A DNA stretch of 64,000 nt. Source: Glycomyces tenuis DSM 44171 (lineage in GTDB: Bacteria; Actinomycetota; Actinomycetes; Mycobacteriales; Micromonosporaceae). The notes below the pieces were generated by a model, which did not search any database, was not told where the DNA came from, and was given only the letters and a program-made list of their open reading frames with translations. The stretch spans positions 186,001-250,000 of the forward strand of contig NZ_ATYW01000005.1 in NCBI RefSeq assembly GCF_000427885.1, in the 5' to 3' direction. Positions 54,714 to 63,346 of the stretch are shown one piece after another (position 1 is the first letter of the stretch; each line of letters begins with the position of its first letter). The position numbers were made by a program, and so were the translations under genes.

Positions 54714-54968
54714 ATGGCCAACATCGATGAGCTGTCGAGCGCTATCGGCGCGAACAAAGAGGCGATCGAGCAGGCGAACACGAGCGTCGCCGCGTCCATG
54801 AGCAGCGCCGACGAACTGTCCGGCCAGTTCCAGTCCCTCGGCAGCGAGGACAAGGTCGGCGAGATCGAGCAGATCAAGCAGGGACTCGAGCAGCTCCAGC
54901 AGGCCCTGGCCGGGCTCGTCTCGAACGTCGAGTCCATCCACGCGCAGGCCGAGGCGCTCCGCGGATAG
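54714..54968 (+). CDS. Small WXG100-like coiled-coil protein
   Basis: An 84-aa helical protein, MANIDELSSAIGANKEAIEQANTS and onward, with two long helices separated by a loop near residues 40-45 and no cysteine or tryptophan. Heptad spacing (GLEQLQQALAGLVSNVESIHAQAEAL) predicts a helical hairpin dimer like WXG100 proteins, although the WxG turn itself is missing. GGAG lies 8-9 nt before the ATG. It sits 137 bp before the phase-variable transferase-like gene, and in actinomycetes such proteins often occur beside that family. Its function is unknown. Confidence 0.7.
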   Translation: MANIDELSSAIGANKEAIEQANTSVAASMSSADELSGQFQSLGSEDKVGEIEQIKQGLEQLQQALAGLVSNVESIHAQAEALRG

Positions 54969-55105
54969 CCCCTGCCGGGCCCGGGGCAGCGCCCGGGGCC
55001 CGGAACACCGGGGATCCAGACGCCGCGGCAACGCTGAGTCGCCCGTTAAAATCGAGACGTGACACGCCGTCGCGTTCCAACGATCCAGGGCCGTTTTCCA
55101 GTAGA

Positions 55106-56773
55106 ATGAGCACCAGCACCCCAGCACCCCAGCACCCCAGCACCCCAGCACCCCAGCACCCCAGCACCCTCGGCCCGAGCGAACGGCTCCTCATCCTCGC
55201 GGGCCGCACCTCCCAGGCCCTCGCCCGCCTGTACTTCGACGTCGCGCCGCTCATCGCCCACGACCCCCGCATCGCCGTCGCTTACGCGCTCATCCCCGGC
55301 TCCCGTTTCGAGCCGGGGGCGCCCGTCTTCGCCCGCCGCGTCGGCATCGACCTCCACCCCTGGGACACCGCGAAAGTCCTGCGTCCGAACCTCATCGTCA
55401 CCTCCAGCCCCGACCCGTGCCTCTACGAGGCGGGCGCCCCGGTCCTCAGCCTCCCGCACGGCGCCGGTCACAACCGCCTCCGCGCCGAGCTGAGCGGAGT
55501 GTCGGGCCTCTCCCCCGAGCAGATCCTCGGCCCGCAGGGCCAAGTCCCGTCCTTCCTGGCCCTGCCCGGCCCGGCCGCCGCCAAGCGCCTCGCGATCGAC
55601 TGCCCGACAGCCACGGGCAACGCCGAAGTCATCGGCGACCTGTGCCTCGACCGCCTTCGCCGCAGCGCCCACCTTCGCGAGGACTACCGCCGCGCCTTCG
55701 GCGTCGGGCCGGACCGGCGCCTCGTCGTCATCTCATCCTCATGGGACCGGTCGGCGCTGACGCGCAAGTCCACGACGCTCCCCGAGCAGCTCCTGGGCGA
55801 GCTGCCCATGGACGAGTTCAAGCTCGCGTTCGTCCCCCACCCCAACGACGAGGTGGGCGAGGCCCCGCACCCGGTCGAGTCCCTGCGCCCCTACGTCGAC
55901 AACGGTCTGATCATGATTCCGCCCGAAGAAGGATGGAGGGCGCTCGTCCTCGCCGCCGACTGCCTCATCGGCGACCACGGCTCGGTGACGTTCACGGCCG
56001 CCGCGATGGGCGTGCCGGTCCTGCTGGCGTCCTTCGGGTTCGCGGGCATGCCGCCGGACGTGCCGCTGGCGCGGTTCGGCCGGATCGCTCCGCGGTTCGA
56101 GCCGAACGCACCCGCCGCCCCGCAGATCCGCGCGGCGATCGAGGCCGGACCGGTCGGTTTCGACTTCGCCGACGCGCTCGCCGAACCCGAACCGGGCGCG
56201 CCGTTCCTGCTCGCCGAGGCCGTATACCGCCTCATCGGACTGGACGCCCTCGAGCTCGTCGAACCCGAGCCGCTGCCGCTCCCGGCACCGGTCCCGGAGC
56301 ACCGCGACACCCGCGCATGGCGCTGCCGGACGCGGCCGACCACCGCGGGCGCGGCATGGGAGCGGCGCCCGGCCTCGGTTCCCGAACCCGGCGAAGGCCA
56401 CCTGGCGGCGGACGTCACCTGCCGCGACGGACGGCTCCGCTCGGCCGCGAACGTGCTGGTGCGGCACCGCGGGACGGTCGATCCGGCGATGGCGCGGCAG
56501 ACGCTGCGAGCCATGCTCGAAGCGCATCCGGTGTGCACCGTGGCGAGTGCGCGCGTCGGCGCCGGCGAGGTCATGATCGCCGTGCGCGACGGCACGGTCC
56601 TGCGCGTCGGCGCCCGGCCCGCGCAACTCGACCTGATCCCTTCGGCGGTCTACGAGCGCCTAGCCGAGCAGGGCTCGGACGCTCCCGGCCTGTCCGCTGC
56701 CGAGACGCTCGTATATCTCCAGCGCCGCTTCGAGCCTGGTCCGGCCTTCATCACCGCCGAGGATGCCGCCTAG
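55106..56773 (+). CDS. CDP-glycerol-transferase-like (GT-B) protein with octamer repeat at its start
   Basis: A 555-aa protein of unknown substrate. Residues 5-22 are the STPAPQHP repeat coded by an 8-bp tandem repeat. The core (about 25-400) has the GT-B pattern of CDP-glycerol:poly(glycerophosphate) transferases: SLPHGAGHNR, VIGDLCLDRL, HPNDEVGE, and LIGDHGSVTFTAAAMGVPVLLA, which is the nucleotide-binding end. The last 150 residues are a separate alpha/beta part. A weak ribosome site precedes the ATG; a 16-codon open frame from the GTG at 55059 ends in ATGA over this ATG and could couple its translation. The 3' end overlaps the opposite gene by 114 bp. Confidence 0.72.
   Translation: MSTSTPAPQHPSTPAPQHPSTLGPSERLLILAGRTSQALARLYFDVAPLIAHDPRIAVAYALIPGSRFEPGAPVFARRVGIDLHPWDTAKVLRPNLIVTSSPDPCLYEAGAPVLSLPHGAGHNRLRAELSGVSGLSPEQILGPQGQVPSFLALPGPAAAKRLAIDCPTATGNAEVIGDLCLDRLRRSAHLREDYRRAFGVGPDRRLVVISSSWDRSALTRKSTTLPEQLLGELPMDEFKLAFVPHPNDEVGEAPHPVESLRPYVDNGLIMIPPEEGWRALVLAADCLIGDHGSVTFTAAAMGVPVLLASFGFAGMPPDVPLARFGRIAPRFEPNAPAAPQIRAAIEAGPVGFDFADALAEPEPGAPFLLAEAVYRLIGLDALELVEPEPLPLPAPVPEHRDTRAWRCRTRPTTAGAAWERRPASVPEPGEGHLAADVTCRDGRLRSAANVLVRHRGTVDPAMARQTLRAMLEAHPVCTVASARVGAGEVMIAVRDGTVLRVGARPAQLDLIPSAVYERLAEQGSDAPGLSAAETLVYLQRRFEPGPAFITAEDAA
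55115..55169 (+). repeat. Octamer tandem repeat (AGCACCCC), 6.9 copies
   Basis: Six perfect copies from 55115 to 55162 plus seven bases. The unit length is not a multiple of three and lies inside a reading frame nine bases after the start codon, so gain or loss of one unit shifts the frame. Confidence 0.96.
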
Positions 56774-58657
56774 CCGCTCCAGCGCTTCGCCGGCGGAACG
56801 CTCCAGGCCGAGATCCCGCAGATAGCCGATGGCCGTGTCGGCGTCGGCGACGGCTCCCGGCTCACCGGCGGCGGCTCCGAGCGCCGCGAGTTCGAATCGC
56901 ACGATCACGATGTTGCGCGCATCCTGGATCTGCATGAAGATCGCCAGCGCCTTGGCAAAGCGCAGGCGCGCCCGATCCGGCTCGCCGAGGTCGCGGTAGA
57001 CCAGGCCCAGGAGCTTCAGTTGGAGCGCCTGCGCGCGGCGGCGGCCGCCCTGCTCGGCGATCTCCAGGGCCGCGGTGTACATGGCCTCGGCCTCGAGGAA
57101 GCGGCCGCGCCGGTAGGACAGCCATCCGAGCTGTTCGGTCGCGGATCCGAGCAGCGCCCGGTCGCCCTCGGCGTTCGCCAGGCTCACCGCCTCGGACAGG
57201 ACCCGTTCGGACTCGTCGTCTTCGTGCAGGTCGATCAGCGTCCGGCCGAGGCATATCAGCATCCGGGCCTTGGCGGCCGGTTCGTCCGCGGACTCGGCTG
57301 CCACCCGGTAGCAGCGTTCGGCGGCTTCCGGATAGGAAAGGTTCGTGAAGAAGGCCCACATCGCCTCCGCGAGCGCCCACGACTCCTCCCGGCGGCCGAG
57401 CAGCGCCGCGGTGCGGACGAAGCCGATGAGCGTCCGGTGGTTGTCGTGGAGCCACGCCAGCGCCGCGCCGGAGGACTCGAAAGCGGGGCAGTCGATCTCG
57501 GCGGGCACCGTCCCGAGGCGGAGCCGCTGCTCGCCCATGACCTTCCGGTCGGCGAGCTGCGCCCGCTTCACATGCCAGCGCAGCGACACCTGGAGGGCCG
57601 CGGTGAGGTCCACCGGCAGCACCCGATCGGAACGGCCCGCGTCGCCTTCGAGGCGGTAGCGGTCGGGCCGGACGCGGGTCACCAGTTGCGCGTCGACCAG
57701 TTCCTGGAAGGCCGTGTCGTCCGCGGCGCTGAGCGCGGCCAGGATGTCGCCGTCGAACTCCTCGCCGGGCAGCGCCGCCAGGAAGCGGTACAGCCACGCG
57801 GCCGGTTCGCTCAGCGCGCGGTAGGTGGCGTCGATGAAGTCTTCTGTGGAATACGCGGCGACCGACTCGCGTCCGAGCTCCGAACCGGCTCGGGACCGGT
57901 GGCGGGCGCTGAGCAGGCCCGCGAGATGGCGAACCCGCTCCGGCCGCCACTCGCGGCCGGCGACATGCTCCTCGGCCTCCGCCGCGGTCAGCCACGGGCA
58001 GGTGTTCACCAGCAGCTTCGCGGCGTGCTCGGCCTCCAGGTCGCGCACGTGGTGGACGACCGCGTCGAGGTCGCGGGGCCACCGTTGCCCGAGGACCATG
58101 AATCCGGCGGCGCGCGAAGCGGGTTCGAACAGGAGGCCCGCTTCCCGGGAGGGCGCCTCGTCGACGATGACCAGCAGCGCCTTGTCGCGGGTCGCGGAGC
58201 GGTACTGCGCTGTGAGGCCGGTGAGGGTGTCGCTCAGCTGGTCCTTGGGTTCCCCGAGGCGGCCGAGCGCCGAGCGCATGGCGGTCAGCGGGTCGTCGCG
58301 GCCGAGGTCGACGTAGAGCTGGCCGTCGGCGAAGCGCTCTTCGAGCAGGACGGCGAGCATCGCCGCGAGGGAGGACTTGCCCGCGCCCGCCGGACCGGTG
58401 ACCACGATCGGAGTGCGGCGGCCGGAGCCGAGGTGGTCCCGCAGTTCGGCCAGGGCCTGTTCGCGGTCGACCCAGTGGGGCGGCGGGAGCGGGGCCTCGC
58501 GCGGCTTGGCGGGCCGCAGGGCGCCCATCTCGATGCGGTGCGCCTGGACGAAGTTGTGGATCTCGGTGTCGTCGAAGTAGTTCGAGTACTCGACGGGCCC
58601 GGTCGGCTCGATGGACTCGCCGCGGGTCGCATCGCGCTCATTGGACTCGTCGGGCAT
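56660..58657 (-). CDS. NB-ARC/TPR ATPase (STAND protein) without HTH
   Basis: A 665-aa protein. The first 60 residues contain YSNYFDDTEIHNFVQAHRIEM and PPPHWVDREQAL, the short VQA motif and R-rich lead found before NB-ARC domains in actinomycetes. The P-loop GPAGAGKS is at 88-95, Walker B LLVIVDEA near 170, a winged-helix region to about 400, then TPR repeats (GWLSYRRGRFLEAEAMYTAALEIAE and others) to the end. TTGGAG precedes the ATG. It has no DNA-binding domain, unlike the other STAND gene in the window. It is convergent with the transferase-like gene and overlaps it by 114 bp at the 3' ends. Confidence 0.82.
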   Translation of the reverse strand: MPDESNERDATRGESIEPTGPVEYSNYFDDTEIHNFVQAHRIEMGALRPAKPREAPLPPPHWVDREQALAELRDHLGSGRRTPIVVTGPAGAGKSSLAAMLAVLLEERFADGQLYVDLGRDDPLTAMRSALGRLGEPKDQLSDTLTGLTAQYRSATRDKALLVIVDEAPSREAGLLFEPASRAAGFMVLGQRWPRDLDAVVHHVRDLEAEHAAKLLVNTCPWLTAAEAEEHVAGREWRPERVRHLAGLLSARHRSRAGSELGRESVAAYSTEDFIDATYRALSEPAAWLYRFLAALPGEEFDGDILAALSAADDTAFQELVDAQLVTRVRPDRYRLEGDAGRSDRVLPVDLTAALQVSLRWHVKRAQLADRKVMGEQRLRLGTVPAEIDCPAFESSGAALAWLHDNHRTLIGFVRTAALLGRREESWALAEAMWAFFTNLSYPEAAERCYRVAAESADEPAAKARMLICLGRTLIDLHEDDESERVLSEAVSLANAEGDRALLGSATEQLGWLSYRRGRFLEAEAMYTAALEIAEQGGRRRAQALQLKLLGLVYRDLGEPDRARLRFAKALAIFMQIQDARNIVIVRFELAALGAAAGEPGAVADADTAIGYLRDLGLERSAGEALERLGGILGGDEGRTRLEAALEIYERLGSGQAGSVRALLG

Positions 58658-59037
58658 CGCAACTCCAAGGGATGTGGTCGTCACGCCAATGTTCGCACAA
58701 ATCGCTCCGCCCGTTCTCCCCATGGCCGCCGCGCGCCCCTGAGGTGGGCGCCCCGCCTCATGGGTTCGCGGTGCCGACAGCGGGGCCGGTTTCCCGACAT
58801 CCCCGAGGAGATCCGACTGAGCGCCCTTCGCGGACGCGGGCGGCGGCGCGACACGGCCGATCGCAAGTGCTTTGTCGGTGGGGCGGTTCCGGTTCGGGGC
58901 GGGCCGGGTCTTCACCGCCGACTCGGATCCGAAGCCGATCCGCCGCGGACCGAACCCGTCGAGCGGATCCGGCAGCACGCGTCCTTTGGTGTTCGAGCCA
59001 GTCAGTGACCGGGTCGCCAGGTGGTGCGGCTGTCGAG
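58658..59037. other. Intergenic region upstream of the NB-ARC/TPR gene
   Basis: 380 bp with no supported gene, high GC throughout. It holds the NB-ARC promoter and the end of the HxlR gene. No hairpin or repeat stands out. Confidence 0.45.
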
Positions 59038-59436
59038 TCAGTCGTTGCGGCCGTCGAATTCGGCCCGGGTCTGCTGGATCTGGTGCGCGTTGTCCCTGAT
59101 CCACTCGAACATGGCCGCGAGCGGCTCGCCGGTGCCCTCGCCCAGGGGCGTCAGGCCATAGGTGACCTTCGGCGGGACGGTCGGCTCGACCTCGCGCCAG
59201 ACCAGGCCGTCGCGCACGAGGTTGCGCAGGGTCTGCGACAGCATCTTCTCGCTGATGCCCTCGATCCGCTCGCGCAGTTCGAAGAACCGCAGCGCTTTCT
59301 CGCGCAACGCGATCAACACCCACACGCCCCAGCGGCTGGTGACATGATCGAGCACTTGCCTCGCCGGGCAGTTGGAGTGAAACACCTCACTGCCGTCGGG
59401 CGGACCCCATTCGGTGACCTGATTTCCTCCCGCCAC
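59038..59436 (-). CDS. HxlR-family transcriptional regulator
   Basis: A 132-aa winged-helix regulator. The family pattern NCPARQVLDHVTSRWGVWVLIALREKALRFFELRERIEGISEKMLSQTLRNLVRDGLV includes C23, the redox- or ligand-sensing cysteine of some members. It is divergent from an NAD(P)-binding reductase, the common HxlR/QorA-like pairing for aldehyde or thiol-reactive stress. The start is set at the GTG at 59436, which is uncertain. A long inverted repeat lies between the two genes. Confidence 0.88.
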   Translation of the reverse strand: MAGGNQVTEWGPPDGSEVFHSNCPARQVLDHVTSRWGVWVLIALREKALRFFELRERIEGISEKMLSQTLRNLVRDGLVWREVEPTVPPKVTYGLTPLGEGTGEPLAAMFEWIRDNAHQIQQTRAEFDGRND

Positions 59437-59443
59437 GTCATGA

Positions 59444-59478
59444 GCTTACTTCAAGGTATGTCCTTCCGGAAAGTAAGC
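59444..59478. promoter_or_regulatory. HxlR operator candidate
   Basis: GCTTACTT (59444-59451) and AAGTAAGC (59471-59478) form an 8-bp inverted repeat with a 19-bp spacer between the divergent HxlR and reductase genes. Confidence 0.6.
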
Positions 59479-59524
59479 ACGGTCCCTACCTTTGGTCCCA
59501 CCACGAAAACCGGAAGGAGCGAAC

Positions 59525-60340
59525 ATGATCGTCGTCACCGGAGCCACCGGCAACATCGGACGTCCGCTGGTCGAAGCCCTCTGCGCCGCGGGCGAATCCG
59601 TCACCGCCCTGTCTCGAAGCCACCACGAATCGACCGCCGCCGTCACCTGGGTCCGGGCCGACCCCGCCGACCCGGCGAGCCTCAAGCCGGCCTTCGACGG
59701 CGCCGACAAGCTGTTCTTGATGGCCCCCGGCCCGCAGTTCGACCTCACCGCGATCGTCGACGCCGCCAAGACCGCCGGGATCGAGAAAGCCGTGCTGGTC
59801 TCCTCCCAACGTGTCGGAAGCCGCCCCGAGGAGGGGCTGGAGCCGATGGAGCGCCCCGTCACCGAATCCGGTCTGGAATGGACCGTCCTGCGGCCCGGCG
59901 GTTTCGCCTCCAACGCGCTGCTGTGGGCCGAGTCGGTGCGCGCCTCCCGTTCGATCACCGCGCCGTTCGGCGATGTCGGGCTGCCGGTGATCGATCCCGC
60001 CGACATCGCAGCGGTCGCGGCGGCGGCGCTGCTCGGGGACGGACACGCCGGGCTGACCTACACCCTGACCGGCCCGGCCCTGGTCACCCCGCGGGACCAG
60101 GCGAAGGCGATCGGCGAGGCGCTGGGCGAACCGGTCCGGTTCATCGAGCAGACCGAGCACGAGGCGTTCGAGGCGCTGACGCGGTTCTGGCCCGCGGAGG
60201 TCGTGGAGGGAACCTTGCAGGTCCTGGGCGAACCGAACGACGCCGAGCGAACCATCAGCCCCGATGTCGAGACGGTGACCGGCCGCCGGCCGAACGCGTT
60301 CACCGGTTGGGCGCATCGGAACGTCGCCGCGTTCCGCTGA
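59525..60340 (+). CDS. NAD(P)-binding atypical short-chain reductase (NmrA/QorA-like)
   Basis: A 271-aa oxidoreductase. The nucleotide-binding motif is GATGNIG at 6-12, followed by the atypical-SDR patterns FDGADKLFLMAPGPQ, LVSSQRVG and WTVLRPGGFASN. The catalytic Tyr-Lys of classical SDRs is missing, as in NmrA-type proteins, which may act as NAD(P) sensors. GGAG lies 6 nt before the ATG. The divergent HxlR gene probably controls it. A quinone- or aldehyde-reductase role is an inference. Confidence 0.85.
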   Translation: MIVVTGATGNIGRPLVEALCAAGESVTALSRSHHESTAAVTWVRADPADPASLKPAFDGADKLFLMAPGPQFDLTAIVDAAKTAGIEKAVLVSSQRVGSRPEEGLEPMERPVTESGLEWTVLRPGGFASNALLWAESVRASRSITAPFGDVGLPVIDPADIAAVAAAALLGDGHAGLTYTLTGPALVTPRDQAKAIGEALGEPVRFIEQTEHEAFEALTRFWPAEVVEGTLQVLGEPNDAERTISPDVETVTGRRPNAFTGWAHRNVAAFR

Positions 60341-60441
60341 TCGCGACGCACGGCGACGATCCCGGCTCGGGCTCTGATGCGGGGACCGCGGTCCCGGCAC
60401 CGGGGCCCGAGCCGTTTCCGACCGACTTCGGACGACCGACG

Positions 60442-60465
60442 GCCGCCGCCCGGCCGGGCGGCGGC
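60442..60465. terminator. 24-bp palindrome between convergent genes
   Basis: Perfect 12-bp arms without spacer (60442-60453 with 60454-60465), 102 bp after the reductase stop and 6 bp beyond the permease stop, suited to end transcription from both sides. Confidence 0.75.
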
Positions 60466-60471
60466 CCGCGT

Positions 60472-62436
60472 TCAGTCGGGCCGGGGGCTGACGTCGGCCA
60501 TGACCGAGCGCAGCAGCGGCCGCGAGGCCGCGCCGGCGCCGATGACCGCCGCCGCGCCGACCGCGAGCGTGACCGCGAGGATCAGCACTCCGCTCACGTC
60601 CAGTCCCATCGCACCGATCAGCGGCGAGGTGATCAGCATCCCGGCCAGCACCGAGGATCCGCCGATGAGCGCCAGCGGCAGGACCGTCTCCTGGCGCCTG
60701 GCCGCGTCCAGCACCCGCTGCGGCGTCCCCGACAGGTGCAGCAGTCGATAGGTCTTGCGCCGGTCCAGGACCGAGCCGATCGCGGAGATCCCCGCCGAGA
60801 CCGCCGCGGTCGCGAACACGACGGCCAGGACGACGGTGACGCCGACGCGGATGCTGCCGACGAGCCGGTTCGACAGGATCGTCTCGTCCACCTCGCGCTG
60901 CGGCGGGTCCCCCGCCAGGGTCGCGGTGAGGACGCTCCTGACGCGCTCGACCTCGTCACCGGACGTCGTGGCCCTCACCTCGGCGATCGTCTCGGACTCG
61001 TCGAGCGGGTCGGCCCGCTCGACGAGCTCCACTTCGGCCAGTCCCGCGAGGGCGGCCTCGGCCCGCGCGGTGAGCTCGTCGGCGTCCTCGGCGGCGACGG
61101 TCGCCGTGACCGTCTCGGTCGCCTCCGGCTCGGTGTCGCTCTGCACCAGCGGGAACAGGGCCACCGACCCGGCAATGAACCCGGCGATCGCCACGCCCGC
61201 GACGGCCCGCCACGCCGCCTTGGGGTCCTCGCTCAGCCGCCGGGCCGCCAGCATCCGGGCCGGGCCCCGGGCCGTGCGCGCCAGCGTCCTCCCCATCTTC
61301 TGCACGATCCACGGCCCCACCAGGTTCACCGCCGCGACGGTGGCCGCGAGCAGACCGAGCAGGACCGCGACGACGATCATGTCGCTGCCGCTGACGACCT
61401 GCGTGCCGACCATGAACGCGACGGCGCACAACGCGAAGACCACCAGACGGATCGACCGCAGCCCCTTGGGCCGCACCCGCCTGGCGACGCCGAGCGGGCT
61501 GATGACGACGCTCCGCAGGCCGACGACGGCCGATACGGCCACCAGGAGCGGCACTGTCAGCGCGACGGCCGCCATCCACGGCGCGCCGGCCCACAGGTCG
61601 GCGACGTACCAGGAACCGCCGTCGATCGGGATGAGCGCGACCAGCGGCGTGGACGCCGTCCACAGCAGCGTGCCCGCGACGGACCCGGCCACTGCCGCGA
61701 GCACGGTCTCGATCAAGGTCAGCCGCACCACCTGCCCGGGGGTGGCGCCCATGAGCCGCAGGGCCGCGAGCCGCTCGTCGCGCCTGGCGACGGTCAGGCG
61801 GGCCGCTGCGGCGCCGAAGACCGCCACCGGCACGGCCATCAGGATCGTCGCCAGGACCATGAGGACCTGGTAGAAGGCGTACACGAAGCCGGGGGCGCCT
61901 TCGTCGAAGCCGTCGATCGCCGTCGGCGAGACCATGTCGCCGTCGGACCGCTCGGTGGTCATGGCGGCGTCGTCGGCCTCGCGGCCGACCACGGCCAGCA
62001 GCTCGCCGCCGTGGGCGAGGGCCTCGTCGCCGACGGTCCCGGCGATCGTCCCCTCGTAGCGGTCGAGGAAGTCCTCGTCGGGGACGCCTTCGAGGAGCTC
62101 GGCCAGCGCCGGCGAGACCCAGACCTCGCCGGGAGCGGGGAAGGACTCCAGGCCGGGCGGGGCGGGCGCGCTCTCGTCGAGCTTCGCCAGGTCGACGCGG
62201 GCGATCGCGTCGCCGCCCAGGTAGTCGACGGCGGTGGCGATCATCGCCGAGCCGTCCTCGGCGGCCACCGGGGCGCGCCATTCGGTGCGCTCGGCGCGCT
62301 CGGCGAACGCGAAGTTCCCGGCGACGGCGAACTGGAGCAGCAGCGTCGCCACGGCGACGGCCAGGGCGGTCAGGCCGGTGCTGAGCACGGCGCCGCGCCC
62401 GCCGAGCCGGGTCAGGCGCCAGGCGAGCTCGGTCAT
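60472..62436 (-). CDS. ABC transporter permease, FtsX/MacB type
   Basis: A 654-aa membrane protein. It has one N-terminal helix, a large extracytoplasmic domain (about 45-175), FtsX-like helices (about 185-300), then a second set with another external segment and three helices to the C terminus, so both FtsX halves are fused. It overlaps the ATPase start/stop by 4 bp (ATGA), so they form one exporter. With the neighbouring sensor kinase this looks like a peptide- or lipid-handling stress module. The substrate is unknown. Confidence 0.9.
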   Translation of the reverse strand: MTELAWRLTRLGGRGAVLSTGLTALAVAVATLLLQFAVAGNFAFAERAERTEWRAPVAAEDGSAMIATAVDYLGGDAIARVDLAKLDESAPAPPGLESFPAPGEVWVSPALAELLEGVPDEDFLDRYEGTIAGTVGDEALAHGGELLAVVGREADDAAMTTERSDGDMVSPTAIDGFDEGAPGFVYAFYQVLMVLATILMAVPVAVFGAAAARLTVARRDERLAALRLMGATPGQVVRLTLIETVLAAVAGSVAGTLLWTASTPLVALIPIDGGSWYVADLWAGAPWMAAVALTVPLLVAVSAVVGLRSVVISPLGVARRVRPKGLRSIRLVVFALCAVAFMVGTQVVSGSDMIVVAVLLGLLAATVAAVNLVGPWIVQKMGRTLARTARGPARMLAARRLSEDPKAAWRAVAGVAIAGFIAGSVALFPLVQSDTEPEATETVTATVAAEDADELTARAEAALAGLAEVELVERADPLDESETIAEVRATTSGDEVERVRSVLTATLAGDPPQREVDETILSNRLVGSIRVGVTVVLAVVFATAAVSAGISAIGSVLDRRKTYRLLHLSGTPQRVLDAARRQETVLPLALIGGSSVLAGMLITSPLIGAMGLDVSGVLILAVTLAVGAAAVIGAGAASRPLLRSVMADVSPRPD

Positions 62437-63122
62437 CGGCGGGCCTCCGCCAGGTCGCCGCCGTGGAGCAGGCCGTCGTGGATCACGATGGTGCGGGTGC
62501 AGCGGGCGGCGATGAGCGGGTCGTGGGTGACGACGACCAGGGCCGCGCCGAGCTGCGACACCGTGTCGAGCAGGACGCCCATCACCTGGTCGCCGGTGGC
62601 GCGGTCGAGCGCGCCGGTCGGCTCGTCGGCGAACACGACGGCGGGGTTCACGACCAGGGCGCGGGCGAGCGCGACGCGCTGCGCCTCGCCGCCGGACAGC
62701 TCGCCGGGGCGGCGGTCCTCCTTGCCGGCCAGGCCGAGCTGGGCGAGCCGGTCGCGGGCGGGGCCGAGGGCCTTGCGGCGGGGCGTGCCGCCGAGCATGA
62801 GCGGCAGCGCGACGTTCTCCTCGGCGGGCAGTTCGGGCAGCAGCTGCCCGAACTGGAACAGGAACGCGAACCTGGTGCGCCGCAGGTGGCTGCGTTCGCG
62901 TTCGGAGAGCGTGTCGACGCGCTCGCCGAACAGCCGCACCTCGCCCTCGTCGGGGCGGATGACCCCCGCCAGGCAGTGCAGCAGGGTCGACTTGCCCGAG
63001 CCGGACGGCCCGGTCACGGCCACCGATTCGCCGCCGGCGACGGCGAAGTCGACGCCGCCGAGGGCCACGGCGGTGCCGTAGCGCTTGCGGAGACCGTGGG
63101 CGGTGAGCATGGGCGCGCTCAT
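62433..63122 (-). CDS. ABC transporter ATP-binding protein (LolD/MacB type)
   Basis: A 229-aa ATPase. Walker A GPSGSGKST at 38-46, Q-loop FQFGQLLPEL, signature LSGGEAQR near 145, Walker B VVFADEPTGALD near 166, and switch histidine in VVVTHD near 200 are present. It is partner of the FtsX-type permease, overlapping its start by 4 bp. Its own ATG overlaps the stop of a 37-aa membrane peptide (ATGA). Confidence 0.94.
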   Translation of the reverse strand: MSAPMLTAHGLRKRYGTAVALGGVDFAVAGGESVAVTGPSGSGKSTLLHCLAGVIRPDEGEVRLFGERVDTLSERERSHLRRTRFAFLFQFGQLLPELPAEENVALPLMLGGTPRRKALGPARDRLAQLGLAGKEDRRPGELSGGEAQRVALARALVVNPAVVFADEPTGALDRATGDQVMGVLLDTVSQLGAALVVVTHDPLIAARCTRTIVIHDGLLHGGDLAEARR

Positions 63123-63232
63123 CGGTGGTCCTTTCGCTCGATGGAGATGAAGGGGAGGACGGCGCCGGAGAGGAGGAACGCGGCGCTGAGGGCGAGGCTG
63201 ACGGCCATGCCGACGTCGAGGAATCCGTTCAT
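63119..63232 (-). CDS. 37-aa membrane peptide overlapping the ABC ATPase
   Basis: MNGFLDVGMAVSLALSAAFL, then LSGAVLPFISIERKDHR: one hydrophobic helix (8-29) and a basic cytoplasmic tail. Its TGA overlaps the ATPase ATG (ATGA), the same coupling as between ATPase and permease. The ribosome site is weak (GGTGG). The reading is supported by the overlap and the clean transmembrane profile; no family is known to me. It may be a small subunit or a leader. Confidence 0.5.
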   Translation of the reverse strand: MNGFLDVGMAVSLALSAAFLLSGAVLPFISIERKDHR

Positions 63233-63346
63233 GCCACCACTGTCGCCGCGCGGGCGGGGCCGCGCCTTCGGCTCGATGGCCGGTTTCGGGCCGGGCGGGT
63301 CGGCCGTTCGGCGGAGGCGGCGTTTTTCCGGGCTAGGTTCGATGGC

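Noticed and set aside
55115..55169. Short direct repeats considered as a CRISPR fragment
   Set aside because: They are contiguous octamers without spacers and no cas gene is present.
58672..63081. A 1469-codon open frame on the plus strand
   Set aside because: It runs antisense or out of frame across HxlR, the reductase and the ABC genes and has the low-complexity Arg/Gly/Asp composition of GC-rich shadow frames.
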